From: Camellia lanceoleosa
Lineage: Eukaryota; Streptophyta; Magnoliopsida; Ericales; Theaceae
Assembly (NCBI GenBank): GCA_025200525.1
Contig: CM045762.1
Location: 76,071,217 to 76,135,216 of the forward strand
DNA length: 64,000 bases
Direction: 5' to 3'
The position numbers and the translations under genes were made by a program. Under the pieces are notes generated by a model that did not search any database, had not been told where the DNA came from, and saw only the letters and a program-made list of their open reading frames with translations. Below are positions 1-10,725 of this stretch, in pieces. Position 1 is the first letter of the stretch, and every line of letters begins with the position of its first letter.

Positions 1-1578
1 TAATCAAAAGCCCATTTTATTTTGCACCCTGTTTTTTGTGATAAAAATTCTTATAATCTATTAAATGCTGCTGTTGAGGATGAGCTTTAATAGCAAAAAC
101 AAAAATGTTAAACATTTTAAAATTTTTATCAAATGTTAAACAAAATAGATTGGGTTTCAACAAATGTTAAAATTTTGTATTGTGTTTTTTTCTTTAATAA
201 TCAATTGGGTTTCAATCAAATGGGGATTAAGGAAAAATAGATTTCAAATTAAGAATATTTTTATTTCATCTTAAGCCTCATTTGGGAACAGGCTTTTTTA
301 GTAACTTTTTAACTTTTTGACTAAAATGTGATATAAAAAAAACTAGTATGTTTGGGATGACTTTTTGGCTTTTTATAAAAAGATGTGCAAAAAGTAGAGA
401 GAAAATGGAATATTTGACTTTTTGATATGGGTTATTGGCTTTTTGATTTTTTTAGTGACTTTTTGACTAAAAAAGTCACTTGCCAAACGAGGCCTTAGTT
501 AAATGGGTTGAGACTCTCTACAATTATCAATAGTCATAATTATCAATAGTCATATTTTTACTCACCAAATATGGGTTGAAAAAATGACGGTTTGTCAGAA
601 TTTTTAAAATTTTATCAAATGTCTCAAAATAAAAAATAAAATTCTGTATTGTGTTTTTTTTTCTTTAATAATCAATTGGGGGTTAAGGAAAAATGGATTT
701 CATGTTAAGAATCATTTTTATTTCATCTTATGGGTTGAGACTCTCTGTGAAAAAAAATTATGAAGCAAAAATCTCATTGAACCCTACCAATGACAATTAT
801 ATTCGGACCACACTAAAATTGAAACATTATAGGGTGTCTTTCTATTTTTGTAAATATTGAAATGGGTTAAAAATATGATGAATTTTGATTTTGTTGCATT
901 ATAGGGCTGTTTGCACCCTGTTTTATTTTGTTGCATAATCCAAAGCCCATTTTATTTTGCACCCTGTTTTTGGTGATAATAATTCCTATAATCTGTTAAA
1001 TGCTGCTGTTAATGATGAGCTTTAATAGCAAAAAAAAAAAATGTTGAACATTTTACAATTTTTATCAAATGTCTCAAAATACAAAATGAAATTTTGTATT
1101 GTGTTTTTTTGTTTAATAATCAATTGGATTTCAACACCCACTTCTCTCTCTCTATCAAATGGGGGTTAAGGAAAAATGGATTTCAAATTAAGAATCATTT
1201 TTATTTCATCTTAGTTAAATGGGTTGAGACTTTATTTAATTATTAATAGTCATATTTTTACTCACCAAATATGGGTTGACAAAATGACAGTTTGTCAGAA
1301 TTTTAAAAATTTTATCAATTGTCTCAAATGTCTCAAAATACAAAATGAAATTCTGTATTATGTTTTTTTCTTTAATAATCAATTAGGCTTCAACACCCAC
1401 TTCTCTCTCTCTCTCTCTCTCTCTTTCAAATGGGGTTAAGGAAAAATGGATTTCATGTTAAGAATCATTTTTATTTCATCTTAGTTAAATGGGTTGAGAC
1501 TCTCTTTAATTATCAATGATCATAATTATCAATAGTCATAGTTTTACTTACCAAATATGGGTTGACAAAATGACAGTT
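1..1578. repeat. Diverged copies of an unclassified non-coding repeat
   Basis: Non-coding AT-rich DNA made of related segments. The stretch at 11-80 (ccctgtttttTgtgataa, then atgctgctgtt) recurs at about 951-1020. The block tttatttcatcttagttaaatgg followed by gttgagactctc recurs near 261, 718, 1201 and 1471. Only short, low-complexity reading frames exist and none looks like a gene. A CT microsatellite lies near 1401-1424. The same core motif returns in the array at 3766-9150, so this belongs to one local repeat family. I do not recognise the family. Confidence 0.7.
274..494. mobile_element. MITE, 221 bp, TTA target-site duplication (PIF/Harbinger-like)
   Basis: Terminal inverted repeats: the left end reads agcctcatttggg and the right end, reverse complemented, reads ggcctcgtttggc. 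TTA flanks both sides (271-273 and 495-497). Paralogous copies at 1201-1230 and 1471-1500 read straight through ttatttcatc-TTA-gttaaatgg without the insert, so the insertion and its 3-bp duplication are shown directly. A TWA duplication is typical of PIF/Harbinger MITEs. It has no coding capacity. Related elements occur at 57360-57491 and 63813-63988. Confidence 0.85.
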
Positions 1579-3760
1579 TGTAATGCCTCGAAATAATTTG
1601 ACATGAACTACCCACAAGTGATCAACATTCACTCAACAATAACAATAATCTGCCCATCTTTACATAATTAAATTAGAGTCCTTACAAAGGTTTTATATGC
1701 GGGTATACATTCATCGATACAAAACATATGAATCTATAGCATGTAAAGCATCCATTCTCAAAACAATACAATGCCCTTAAGGGCTTACATCTTCTAAGGC
1801 ATAAGCCTGTTTACACAAAAGTGGTCTCTCGGACCCAAACCAAAATAGCCCTTGGCTTTACAATTAATCACAACAAAATAAGAGTGCACTACTCTTCTCA
1901 AAATACTTCCACGCCCTCAATTCGACGGGATCACCACATCTTTACCTGCACCAAAACCCATAGGGGTGAGCATATAGCCCAGTAGAGAAATCTTAACAAA
2001 GTATGTACATTTCTGCAAGATTCACAATATTTTATGTAAATGCATATGTTATGCCATGCCATTTGAAGGAAAACTCATACTATGCTTTTCTTGAAAATCA
2101 CCATGCTTTCAGTCAACATTTATACAACCTCATTAATTTTCCACACTTCCAATTTTAAATCAAAAGGGGATGGTAAATACATCACTGGTAATCCCTAGGG
2201 TGGTGTCTACAAGTAGGCTCAACAAGCACTACCAAACTGTCATTTTTACCGGTGCTAACCGGAAGGCTCGACACCCATCCGCGCGGTTTTCTGGTCTTTC
2301 ACCAAGACACTCAGGCCATCTTATCAAATACAACTACACCCCTAATCCAGACTTACCACATATTTACCCCTTTAACATTCTCATAATTCTTATTACAATA
2401 TAACATTTCTCAATGTAGATGTTTTCCAAAACTCATGCCATGATGTATAAAAATGACAAAATTTACATGAAGATATGATGCAACAATGACATTCCATAGC
2501 CTTTCTTCCTTTACCTTCCTCCAATACCATTACACAATTAATCACATGTTCCACCAGTGTCAATTAACACATAGCATTAGCTCATTATTATACATATTTC
2601 ATAACATTCTAGTCATTCCATGATTATGTGAGACTTTCAATATCAACCTCCAAGTTTTCAATTCTCAAAGTCAATGGTGTTCAATAACTATCTTCTCACA
2701 ATAAATTATTTTTCCATGCCACTAGCAACAATCTTAAAAGTAAATTCCTCATTCAAATATATCAAGGAAATTATCATTTTTCTTACCAAAATATAAACTC
2801 CATACCCACACACCCATTTAAACACAAGAAAGGATAGTTTACTCCATGGATTTCCATGTTTTCACAAAAAGCCCCAATTTCTAGTTCTTCACAAAATCTA
2901 AACATTTTTCATCTTCTTTATGAACTCTCTCCATACATATCAATCTCAATCTACAAGGTTCCACACTTCTCAAATATTTTTTAAAAGAATATGAGATGAG
3001 TTTTTCTTTAAGCAAAAATCAACAATTTCTTGAGCCCTAGGCTCCATTTTCGAAATACATAGAGGGTTTCACAAAATCAACAAGAAACTTGCATAAATAT
3101 ACATATAACTCAAAGGAAACCCTACCTCAAAGGCTTGAGAATGAGCGAGATGAAACCCTAGAGTTTGAAGATGAGAGAGAGCCTTGGATTTGCTTCCACC
3201 AAATGAAACCCTAGGTTAGATTCTTCAAGATCTTGAAGGAGATGATGATGTTCTTGACCCAAGATGGGCAAAATCAAAGAGGTGCAGATGTTTGAGAGGT
3301 TTTCTAGAGAGAAGGAGGAGAAATATATGTTTTAGAGTGAGAGGGAGATGAGTATAATGAGAGATATATTTGGATCAAAATGATACAAAAAACAGAGTTT
3401 CGGACTGCCCAGTTGGCCGCTCGTGCGCCCATTTTCTCCGCTCGTGCACTCTTAGACAGTAGCCAATTTTCTGGGTGTCAAGCTTGGCCGCTCGTGCGGC
3501 CACTCCCACCGCTCGTGTGGTAGAATACCGCACGTGCGGCCTAGGGCTCTGCATGTGCGGCCCTGGCCCAACAGCTCAAAGTTTCAACTTCTTCCTCGGC
3601 ACCCCGAACTCACCCGTGCACCCTCTGGGATAAACAAAATTTCAACACCAAAAGAAAAGTATTTGGAAACCCTTTTTAGACACTTCAATTCAACAAGAAT
3701 AAAAAGAAAACAAAGCGAAGGAAAGAAAGAATAAAGAGAAAAAGAAGGCCGGTCGTCACA
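1579..3760. mobile_element. Solo LTR, about 2.2 kb, LTR retrotransposon
   Basis: The segment starts tgtaatgcctcg, ends ggtcgtcaca (TG...CA), and interrupts the repeat that elsewhere reads gacagtttgtcagaatt (for example near 1290). It is flanked by cagtt (1574-1578) and ctgtt (3761-3765), a 5-bp target-site duplication with one substitution. There is no internal coding region or second LTR, so it is a solo LTR left by recombination. The length suits Ty3/gypsy more than Ty1/copia, but the family was not identified. A GC-richer part (3410-3620) repeats motifs such as ccgctcgtgcg and gcacgtgcggc. Small reading frames inside it are not gene-like. Confidence 0.8.
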
Positions 3761-3887
3761 CTGTTTGTCAGAATTTTTTATTTTTGTTCTTTTTTAATTT
3801 TTTGTTTGATTTCTGATTGTGTTTTGTTCTTACTTGCAGATTGTTTCTCGATGCTCTGGTTAGTACTTCGATCTCTGTTTTTTTAGA

Positions 3888-3889
<2 letters not shown>

Positions 3890-3935
<46 letters not shown>
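3890..3935. repeat. (CT)n microsatellite
   Basis: About 22 uninterrupted CT dinucleotides. A paralogous tract is at 5689-5722 in the next repeat unit. Confidence 0.95.
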
Positions 3936-3938
<3 letters not shown>

Positions 3939-5388
3939 GTTTGGCAGTTGATTGTTGAGAGAAAGAGGAAAATGAAGTTTGAATCTTATACATTGTTGTT
4001 TGGTATGTGAGAAAAAGGAAGGAAAAGGAAATTGAAAGTTTTAACTTTCTTCACCGTTTCATTGCTTATAAAACATATAATTAAAAATAAATAAATAAAT
4101 AGAACTTTTGAATGGAAAGTATGGAAAAATTGGTTAATGAAAGATATTTTTGATTAAATAAGCTACTGTGTAGTACTCATGGGAGTAAATAAGCTACTGT
4201 GTAGCATAATTTTTATGAGTATTGAAAAAGGCATTTGTAATTATATAGATAAGACAAAAGATATTTGTAATTATCCAGTTATAGTGTGGTAAAATTTTTT
4301 ATCAATTTTTATTGTAGGTTTTTACTTATGTTTTTTCACATTTTAAAATGCAAAATTAGTAATTAAATTTCTATATTGAAGTTTTGCTAAAATTTTATTC
4401 ATAAGTAGTATAATTTATATTTTTTTATAATTTACTTTTTTTTTTTTTTTTGTGTGGTATACATTAGTTGTTAGTACAAAAAGTGGGCAATACAATCCAT
4501 AAGAATTTAACTGTTGTTAATACAAAATTACTATATAGAATCAACCACAAAATCATGTATTGCAATAGTTCTACATTTTGGCCAATAGAGAAAAATGATG
4601 AAGATTTCTATGATAGTATTCAAATTTTCTTCTATCCTTTTTAATGTATATTGAAGACATAAAAAAATTATAATTTGCCTTCAATCCTGTAGTAGTTCAA
4701 TTTCTCCATCTGTGATATTCATGCACATACAAACTTCTTAAAGTAGGTTGTTAACTAAAATATGTTATAAGGTTGTTCATTCTGTGTCAATTAATTTTTC
4801 TTTATGGCAATTACTAAATCTCATTATGCTTTCTTACAGCTATATTTCATGTCAACAATCATTTTTATTTCATCTTAATCAAATGGATTGAGGTTCTCAT
4901 TAATCATCAATGGTCATATTCTTACTCAACAAACATAAAAATAGATTCGTATACATTTTTAGTGTTGAGGAGTGCTCTTACTAATTGTGTTTTTTTTTTT
5001 TTTTTTTTTATCCTTTTGTCTCATATTTCTTTAGTTTTGATTCTCAAGCAGATACTTAGGTTGGGAGGTCTTTCCCTTGCAATTCTTTATTAGTTCCCTA
5101 CTTTCTTTCTTGAATTGTAGTGGGTTAATTAATAAACTCTCTCAGATTTCTTTAATGCTTTGGAATTTTCATGTTTGGTCTTGGAATTTCCAATAATTAT
5201 ATTAAACATTAAGCTTTTATGGTTTGGATTAAAAAAAAAAAATCTAATATAGTGTGTATAGTTATGTATTTTGGTATATAGTTGTTCAATTTCTAGAGAA
5301 TACTTATGTGTCTTTTTATTTATTTATTTATTTAAATAATAGGAATGTATAATGAATTATGTGAATACTTACTTCTTCTTTTTTTAAT

Positions 5389-5629
5389 GGGTTTGGTTAT
5401 GGTGTGCAACTTACACCTTACACCTTATACCTTACACTTACACCTTACACTTACACCTTTTGTGAAAAATTAAACCTTACACTTACACCTTTTTTGAGGT
5501 TGCACACCATATGCAACCCACTTACACCTTACACCTTACACTTACACCTTATACTTATACTTACACCTTACACTTACACCTTTTGTGTAAGTGGCACATG
5601 GTGTGCACTTGCACACTTAAGAAAACTCC
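5389..5629. mobile_element. MITE, 241 bp, 9-bp TSD, internal heptamer minisatellite (Mutator-like)
   Basis: A perfect 9-bp duplication ttttttaat flanks the insert (5380-5388 and 5630-5638). Paralogous repeat units near 7250 and 8390 have the uninterrupted site. The ends are imperfect inverted repeats: left gggtttggttatggtgtgc, right (reverse complement) ggagttttcttaagtgtgc. The interior is mostly a degenerate ttacacc heptamer array in two blocks (about 5410-5490 and 5518-5590), plus an internal palindromic pair ggtgtgcaac / gttgcacacc at 5401 and 5499. The 9-bp duplication points to a Mutator-like origin. There is no coding capacity. Confidence 0.75.
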
Positions 5630-5685
5630 TTTTTTAATAATGATATACAAGCTCATTTTTCATACCCACTTTATTTATTTTTTGG

Positions 5686-5688
<3 letters not shown>

Positions 5689-5722
<34 letters not shown>
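5689..5722. repeat. (CT)n microsatellite
   Basis: About 17 CT dinucleotides, paralogous to the tract at 3890-3935. Confidence 0.95.
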
Positions 5723-5726
<4 letters not shown>

Positions 5727-7071
5727 CTTAGTTTGGTTGTTGATTGTTGAGAGAAAGAGAGGAAAAGGAAGTTTGAATCTTATGCATTGTTGTTTGGTAT
5801 CTAAGAAAAGGAAGGAAAAGGAAATTGAAAGTTTTAACTTTGTTCACTGTTTCACTGCTTATAAAACATATAATTAAAAATAAATAAATAAACAAATATA
5901 ACTTTTGAATGGACAATATGGAAAAATAGGTGAAGGAAATATATTTGTGATTAAACAAGCTACTGTATCGTGTAACTCATTGGAGTAAATAAGCTACTGT
6001 GTAGTATAATTTTTATGAGAGTATTGAAAAAGGCATTTGCAATTGTATAGATAAGGCAAAAGATATTTGTACTTATCCAGTTACAGTGTGGTGAGACTTT
6101 TTATAAATTTTTATTGTAGTCTTTTACTCTTCTTTTTTTTTTTCACATTTTAAAATGCAAAATTAGTAATTAAATTTATATATTGAAGTTTTGTTAAAAT
6201 TTTATTTTGCCTTAGTAGTATAATTTATATTTTTTTATAATTTATTTATTTACTTTTTTTTGTGGTATATATTAGTTGTTAGTACGAAGAGTGGATAATA
6301 CAATCCATAAGAATTTAACTGTTGTCAATACAAAATTACTATATAGAATCAACCACAAAATCATTTATTTCGATAGTTTTACATTTTGGCCAATAGAGAA
6401 AAATGATGAAGATTTCTATGACAATATTTAATTTTTCTTCTATCCTTTTTAATGTATATTAAAGACATTAAAAAATTATAATTTATCTTCTATCCTGTAG
6501 TAGTTCAATTTCCCCATTTGTGATATTCATGCAATGATGAACTTCTTAAAATAGGTTGTTAACTAAAATATGTTATGAGGTTGTTAATTCTATGTCGATT
6601 AATTTTTCTTTTTGGCAATTATTAAATCTCATTCTGCCTTCTTACAGTTATATTTCATGTCAGCAATTATTTTTATTTCATCTTAATCAAATGGGTTGAG
6701 GTTCTCATTAATCATCGATGGTCATATTCTTATTCGCCAAACATGAAAATAGATTCGTGTACATTTCTAGTGTTGAAGAGTGCTCTTAGTAATTGTGTTT
6801 TTCTTTTTATCCTTCTGTCTCAGATTTCTTTAATTTTGCTTCTCAAACAAATACTCAGGTTAGGAAGTCTCTCCCTTGCAATTCTTTATTAATTCCTCAC
6901 TTTCTTTTTCAAATTGCAGTGGGTTAATAAATGTTCTGGATTAATGAATGAACTCTCTCAGATTTCTTTAATACTTTGAAATTTTCATGTCTGGTCTCGG
7001 AATTTTCAATAATTAGATTAAACATTAAGCTTTTAATGTTTGGTTTAGAAAAAAGTCTAATATAGTGTGTA

Positions 7072-7103
7072 CTAGGGTATGCCCGTGCCTGAAGGCACGA
7101 TGA
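7072..7103 (-). mobile_element. Orphan Helitron 3' terminus
   Basis: On the minus strand this reads a perfect hairpin (cgtgcc-ttca-ggcacg) followed by ggcatacc and the Helitron-type end CTAG, then T. It matches 22022-22054 (the 3' end of the Helitron at 13.5-22 kb) with one visible difference over about 32 bp. It sits between two 37-bp copies of the local repeat (7035-7071 and 7108-7144), and no Helitron body is attached. It is a terminal fragment only. Confidence 0.7.
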
Positions 7104-7308
7104 AAATAATGTTTGGTTTAGAAAGAAGTCTAATATAGTGTGTATAGTTATGTACCGTGGTATATAACTGTTAAATTTCTAGAGAATACTTATTATTATT
7201 TTTTTTAATAGTTGGAATGTATGATAAATTATGTGAATGCTTATGTCTTTTCTTTTTTTTTTTAATAATGGTATACAAGTTCATTTTTTATACCCACTTT
7301 ATAGACCT

Positions 7309-7353
7309 AGTGATGTGTCAAGAAGATGATTGGTTGATTCTTGACATATCACT
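7309..7353. repeat. Short foldback
   Basis: Arms agtgatgtgtcaaga and tcttgacatatcact form an imperfect stem. A longer version of the same structure occurs at 8441-8521. Confidence 0.6.
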
Positions 7354-8440
7354 GGCCTAAGTAACTATTCTTTATTTATTAAAGTAGGTCTAACTTTTGG
7401 GCCTGAATAACTTTTGGTTGATTCGTGATTCATTAAAGTAGGTCTAACTTTTGGGCCTGAATAACTATTCTTTATTTATTTATTTATTTATTACAAAGAT
7501 TTGTTACAGTTTAATTTTATAATATGATAGGTCTTTTTTTTTTTTTTTTTTTTCATCTCTCTTAGGTTGTATTTGGATTTAGGATTTGAAGGGAATTTGT
7601 TGATTAAAAGGAAAAGGAAACATTAAAAAGTTAACCCTTTTTATTTGATGGCCCTTTTTTTTTTTGCTTTTAGTGAACTGTTTTTAATTTGGTTTTTTTA
7701 ATTGAACTGCTATTTTAAAATGTTTACGCTTCTCTCTCTCTAAAAATTTAGCTTTTTAAATATTAATTTTGGAATTTTTTTTTTTTAAAAAAGACTTTTT
7801 AAAGTAGGTAATTCTGTGTCAATTAATTGTTTTTTATGGCAAATATTAAACCTCATTCTGCCTCCTTACAGTTATATTTTGTGTCAACAATCATTTTTAT
7901 TTCATCTTAATCAAATGGGTTGAGGTTTTCATTAATCATTAATGGTCATATTCTTATTCATCAAATATGAAAATATATTCGTGTACAGTTTTAGTGTTGA
8001 GGAGTGCTCTTACTAATTGTGTTTTTCTTTTTTTCCTTCTGTCTTAGATTCCTTTAATTTTGCTTTTCAAGCAGATACTCAGGTTAGGAAGTCTCTCCCT
8101 TGCAATTCTTTATTAGTTCCTTGCTTTCTTTTTTGAATTGCAGTGGGTTAATGAATGTTCTGGATTAATTAATGAACTCTCTTAGATTTCTTTAATGCCC
8201 TGGAATTTTCATGTTTGGTCTTCGAATTTTCAATAATTAGATTACACATTAAGCTTTTAATGTTTGGTTTAGAAAGAAGTCTAATATAGTGTGTATAGTC
8301 ATGTATCTTGGTATATAGCTATTCAATTTCTAGAGAATACTTTTTTTTTTTTGGAATGTATGATGAATTATGTGAATACTTATGTCTTTTTTTTTTAATA
8401 ATGATATACAAGTTCATTTTTTATACCCATTTTATAGACA

Positions 8441-8521
8441 CAGTGATGTGTTAAGAAGATGATTGGTTGATAATTAGATAATATTTAATTATCAACCAGT
8501 CCTCTTCTAAACATATCACTG
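8441..8521. repeat. 81-bp foldback with arms of about 36 bp
   Basis: The left arm begins cagtgatgtgttaagaagat and the right arm, reverse complemented, begins cagtgatatgtttagaagag. Both continue to ggttgataatta, leaving a very short loop. It is the paralogous and longer counterpart of 7309-7353, so the palindrome expanded or eroded between repeat copies. It may be a small MITE. Confidence 0.65.
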
Positions 8522-9155
8522 ACCTATAAAATAAGTCTAATTTTTGGGCCTGAATAACTATTCTTTTTTCTTTTTTTTTTTATAAATTTTTACAAAGATT
8601 TTGTTATAGTTTAATTTTGTAATATGATAGGTCTTTTTTTTTTTTTTTTTTTTTTTTTTCCATCTCTCTTAGGCTGTATTTGGATTTAGGATTTGAAGGG
8701 AATTTGTTGATTGAAAGGAAAAGGGAACATTAAAAAGTTAACCCTTTTTATTTGATGACCCTTATTTTTTTTTGCTTTTAGTGAATTGTTTTTAATTTGG
8801 TTTTTTATTGAACTGCTATTTTAAAATGTTTAGGCTTCTCTCTCTTTAAAAAGAGTCCAGTTTATTTAGCTTTTTTAATTTTATTTATGGAATTTTTCAA
8901 ACAAAAAAAAGACTTTTTAGATGTTTATCAGGACTTTTGAAAAAACTTAAACTTATTTTAAAAATTTGTTTTAATAATTTTTTAATGATTTTTATGAGAG
9001 TATTACTCCTTGGCGTAAATAAGCTACTGTGTAGTATACTTTTTTGAAAAAGGCATTTGCAATTATATAGATAATACAAAAGGTATTTGTAATTTTCCAG
9101 TTACAATGTGGTGAGCCCTTTTATAAATTTTTATTGTAGTTTTTTTACTTATTTT

Positions 9156-9806
9156 TGTTAGGTTTTATTGTTGGCAATCCCGTTTGATAAGGATTACTTT
9201 TGGATTTCTATAAGTAATTGGATTTCTTCCAAAACTAGGATTACTTTTGGATTTTCTATAAATAGTTAGTTTTCTCCCAAAACTATTTAATTCCTGCAGA
9301 TCTTCTTTTTGGGTCTTAAGGTTTATATCTGGGGTATTTTGTTAGTTTTCTTTGATATTTTATTGAGTATTCAACTCATGGTTTAAAGAGAGTACATCAA
9401 AGGTTTTGTTTGTTATACACAAGAGAGAGAGAGAGAGAGTTGTTCTTCAGTGGATTCTGAAGAATTTGAGCCTAAAGCTTCGGTGGATTCTGGAGTAGCT
9501 CATTGTAAAGACAATTCCGAGGTGAAGACGGAGTTGGAAGAGGCACATAGAGGTTGGTTCAATTAAGCGTGGATTCGCTAGGTAATTGAGAGTATACCTG
9601 TATAATTCCTTTAAATCTTCTTAGTGGATTGTTTTGTGGCTGTTGCCCGTGGTTTTTTAATTACAGTTGGAGGTGTCCAATTGTGGTTTTTCCACGTTAA
9701 AATCGTTGTGTTGATTTGTCTTGATTGTTTGATTGGGATTGTTATATACTGCTTAAAATTGTTACATAATCACAAATCAATATCTAGGGGATTTCTAGCT
9801 TTTTCA
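9156..9806 (+). repeat. 5' LTR of the gag-only copia element
   Basis: 651 bp, TG...CA, about 45 bp shorter than the 3' LTR because it has one fewer copy of the 47-bp unit beginning ggattacttttggatttc. A GA microsatellite (about 9423-9439) is shared with the 3' LTR. Confidence 0.9.
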
Positions 9807-9808
9807 AT

Positions 9809-9820
9809 TGGTATCAGAGC
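9809..9820 (+). other. Primer-binding site (initiator Met-tRNA)
   Basis: tggtatcagagc, 2 bp inside the 5' LTR, is the classic Ty1/copia primer-binding site complementary to the 3' end of plant initiator methionine tRNA. Confidence 0.9.
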
Positions 9821-9882
9821 AGGTCGTTCTATTTTTTTTAAAAAAAATTCTTTTAGAACGAGATCTTGTTTGATTTGTGATA

Positions 9883-10725
9883 ATGGATTCAATTCGTGAG
9901 GGAAATTTTATGGTTCGACCACCCCTACTTGACGAATCCTCGGAGAGTGATGATGAAGAGCTTGAGCAAGCTTATGAAAAGTTGTATAAGGAGCCTCTTA
10001 ACTTATTCAAATTAAATGACAAACTCACAAAGAAACTCAAAGCATGTGAAAGTGAGAATGTCAAACTTAAGGAGGAGATTTCCGAGGCCAGGATTGATGC
10101 CATCAAGATAGCTAATGATCGACAAGCTCTTTGTGCAAAACTATTGACTTGTGAGACAGAGAGGAATGAGCTACAGGAAACCCATGCCATGGATGAAGAA
10201 AAGATTGAATCTCTCGAGATGTCACAAGTTGCTTTGGAAGAACTATTGATCAAGAAAGAGGAAGAACTCAAGTATGCTATGGCTACCATTGGTCTTTGGA
10301 ACAGAGGATCAAAGACTTTGGACAATATCATTGGGTCTCAACAAATTTGTTCTAACAAGAGTGGCATTGGCTTTGGTGGTAAGAAAGAGCAAAAACAGAA
10401 GACTTCCACATCTTGTGATACAAGAACTCAAGGAAAGGGAGAACAAAAAATTCAACATGAGGATAGACTTCTCAAACTTCCTAGAGTTGGTAAGGTCAAA
10501 GAAAAGAAGGTACACTCTGTTTTTATTTGTCATCATTGTGGTATGCATGGTCATATTCACCCTTATTGTTATAAGTTGCATGGGAGAGTGTATTTGCCTA
10601 GACCTAAAAATAGGAAGTTGGAAACCAAAGGGAACCACAACGTCAAGACACCACCCAAGAACCGCAATGCTCACAACTTTGTTTATACTAAAGCGATTTG
10701 GGTGAGAAAACTTGACTTGTGTTAA
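9883..10725 (+). CDS. Gag-like protein with CCHC zinc knuckle (copia TR-GAG)
   Basis: An intact 280-codon gene beginning at ATG 9883, 62 bp downstream of the primer-binding site. The first half is rich in Glu, Lys and Leu and looks like coiled coil (about residues 25-135). The second half is basic (Lys, Gln, Arg). Near residue 210 lies a zinc knuckle of the form C-x2-C-x4-H-x4-C (CHHCGMHGHIHPYC), the nucleic-acid-binding signature of retroelement Gag. In the family such a protein packages element RNA into virus-like particles. It is shorter than the Gag part of autonomous copia polyproteins and ends with its own stop, with no pol following. The uninterrupted frame suggests recent activity or selection. 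GTG 9877 upstream in frame is not needed as a start. Confidence 0.8.
   Translation: MDSIREGNFMVRPPLLDESSESDDEELEQAYEKLYKEPLNLFKLNDKLTKKLKACESENVKLKEEISEARIDAIKIANDRQALCAKLLTCETERNELQETHAMDEEKIESLEMSQVALEELLIKKEEELKYAMATIGLWNRGSKTLDNIIGSQQICSNKSGIGFGGKKEQKQKTSTSCDTRTQGKGEQKIQHEDRLLKLPRVGKVKEKKVHSVFICHHCGMHGHIHPYCYKLHGRVYLPRPKNRKLETKGNHNVKTPPKNRNAHNFVYTKAIWVRKLDLC

Larger units (their letters stand above)
3766..9150. repeat. Tandem array of roughly 1.1-1.8 kb non-coding repeat units
   Basis: Segments at 3930-5400 and 5720-7260 are diverged copies about 1.8 kb apart. Shared landmarks include gattgttgagagaaagag, aggaaattgaaagttttaact and aaataagctactgtgtag. A shorter third copy covers about 7800-8640, and a fourth begins near 8990 and resumes at 13062. 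Landmarks at 7560-7620 and 8670-8730 are 1.1 kb apart. No long reading frame exists and the units are rich in poly(T) runs. The core tttatttcatcttaatcaaatg links it to the repeat at 1-1578. Function and class are unknown. It may be a decayed transposon family amplified locally. Confidence 0.7.

Noticed and set aside
2170..2403. 77-codon frame inside the solo LTR
   Set aside because: Lies entirely within an LTR and has no domain character.
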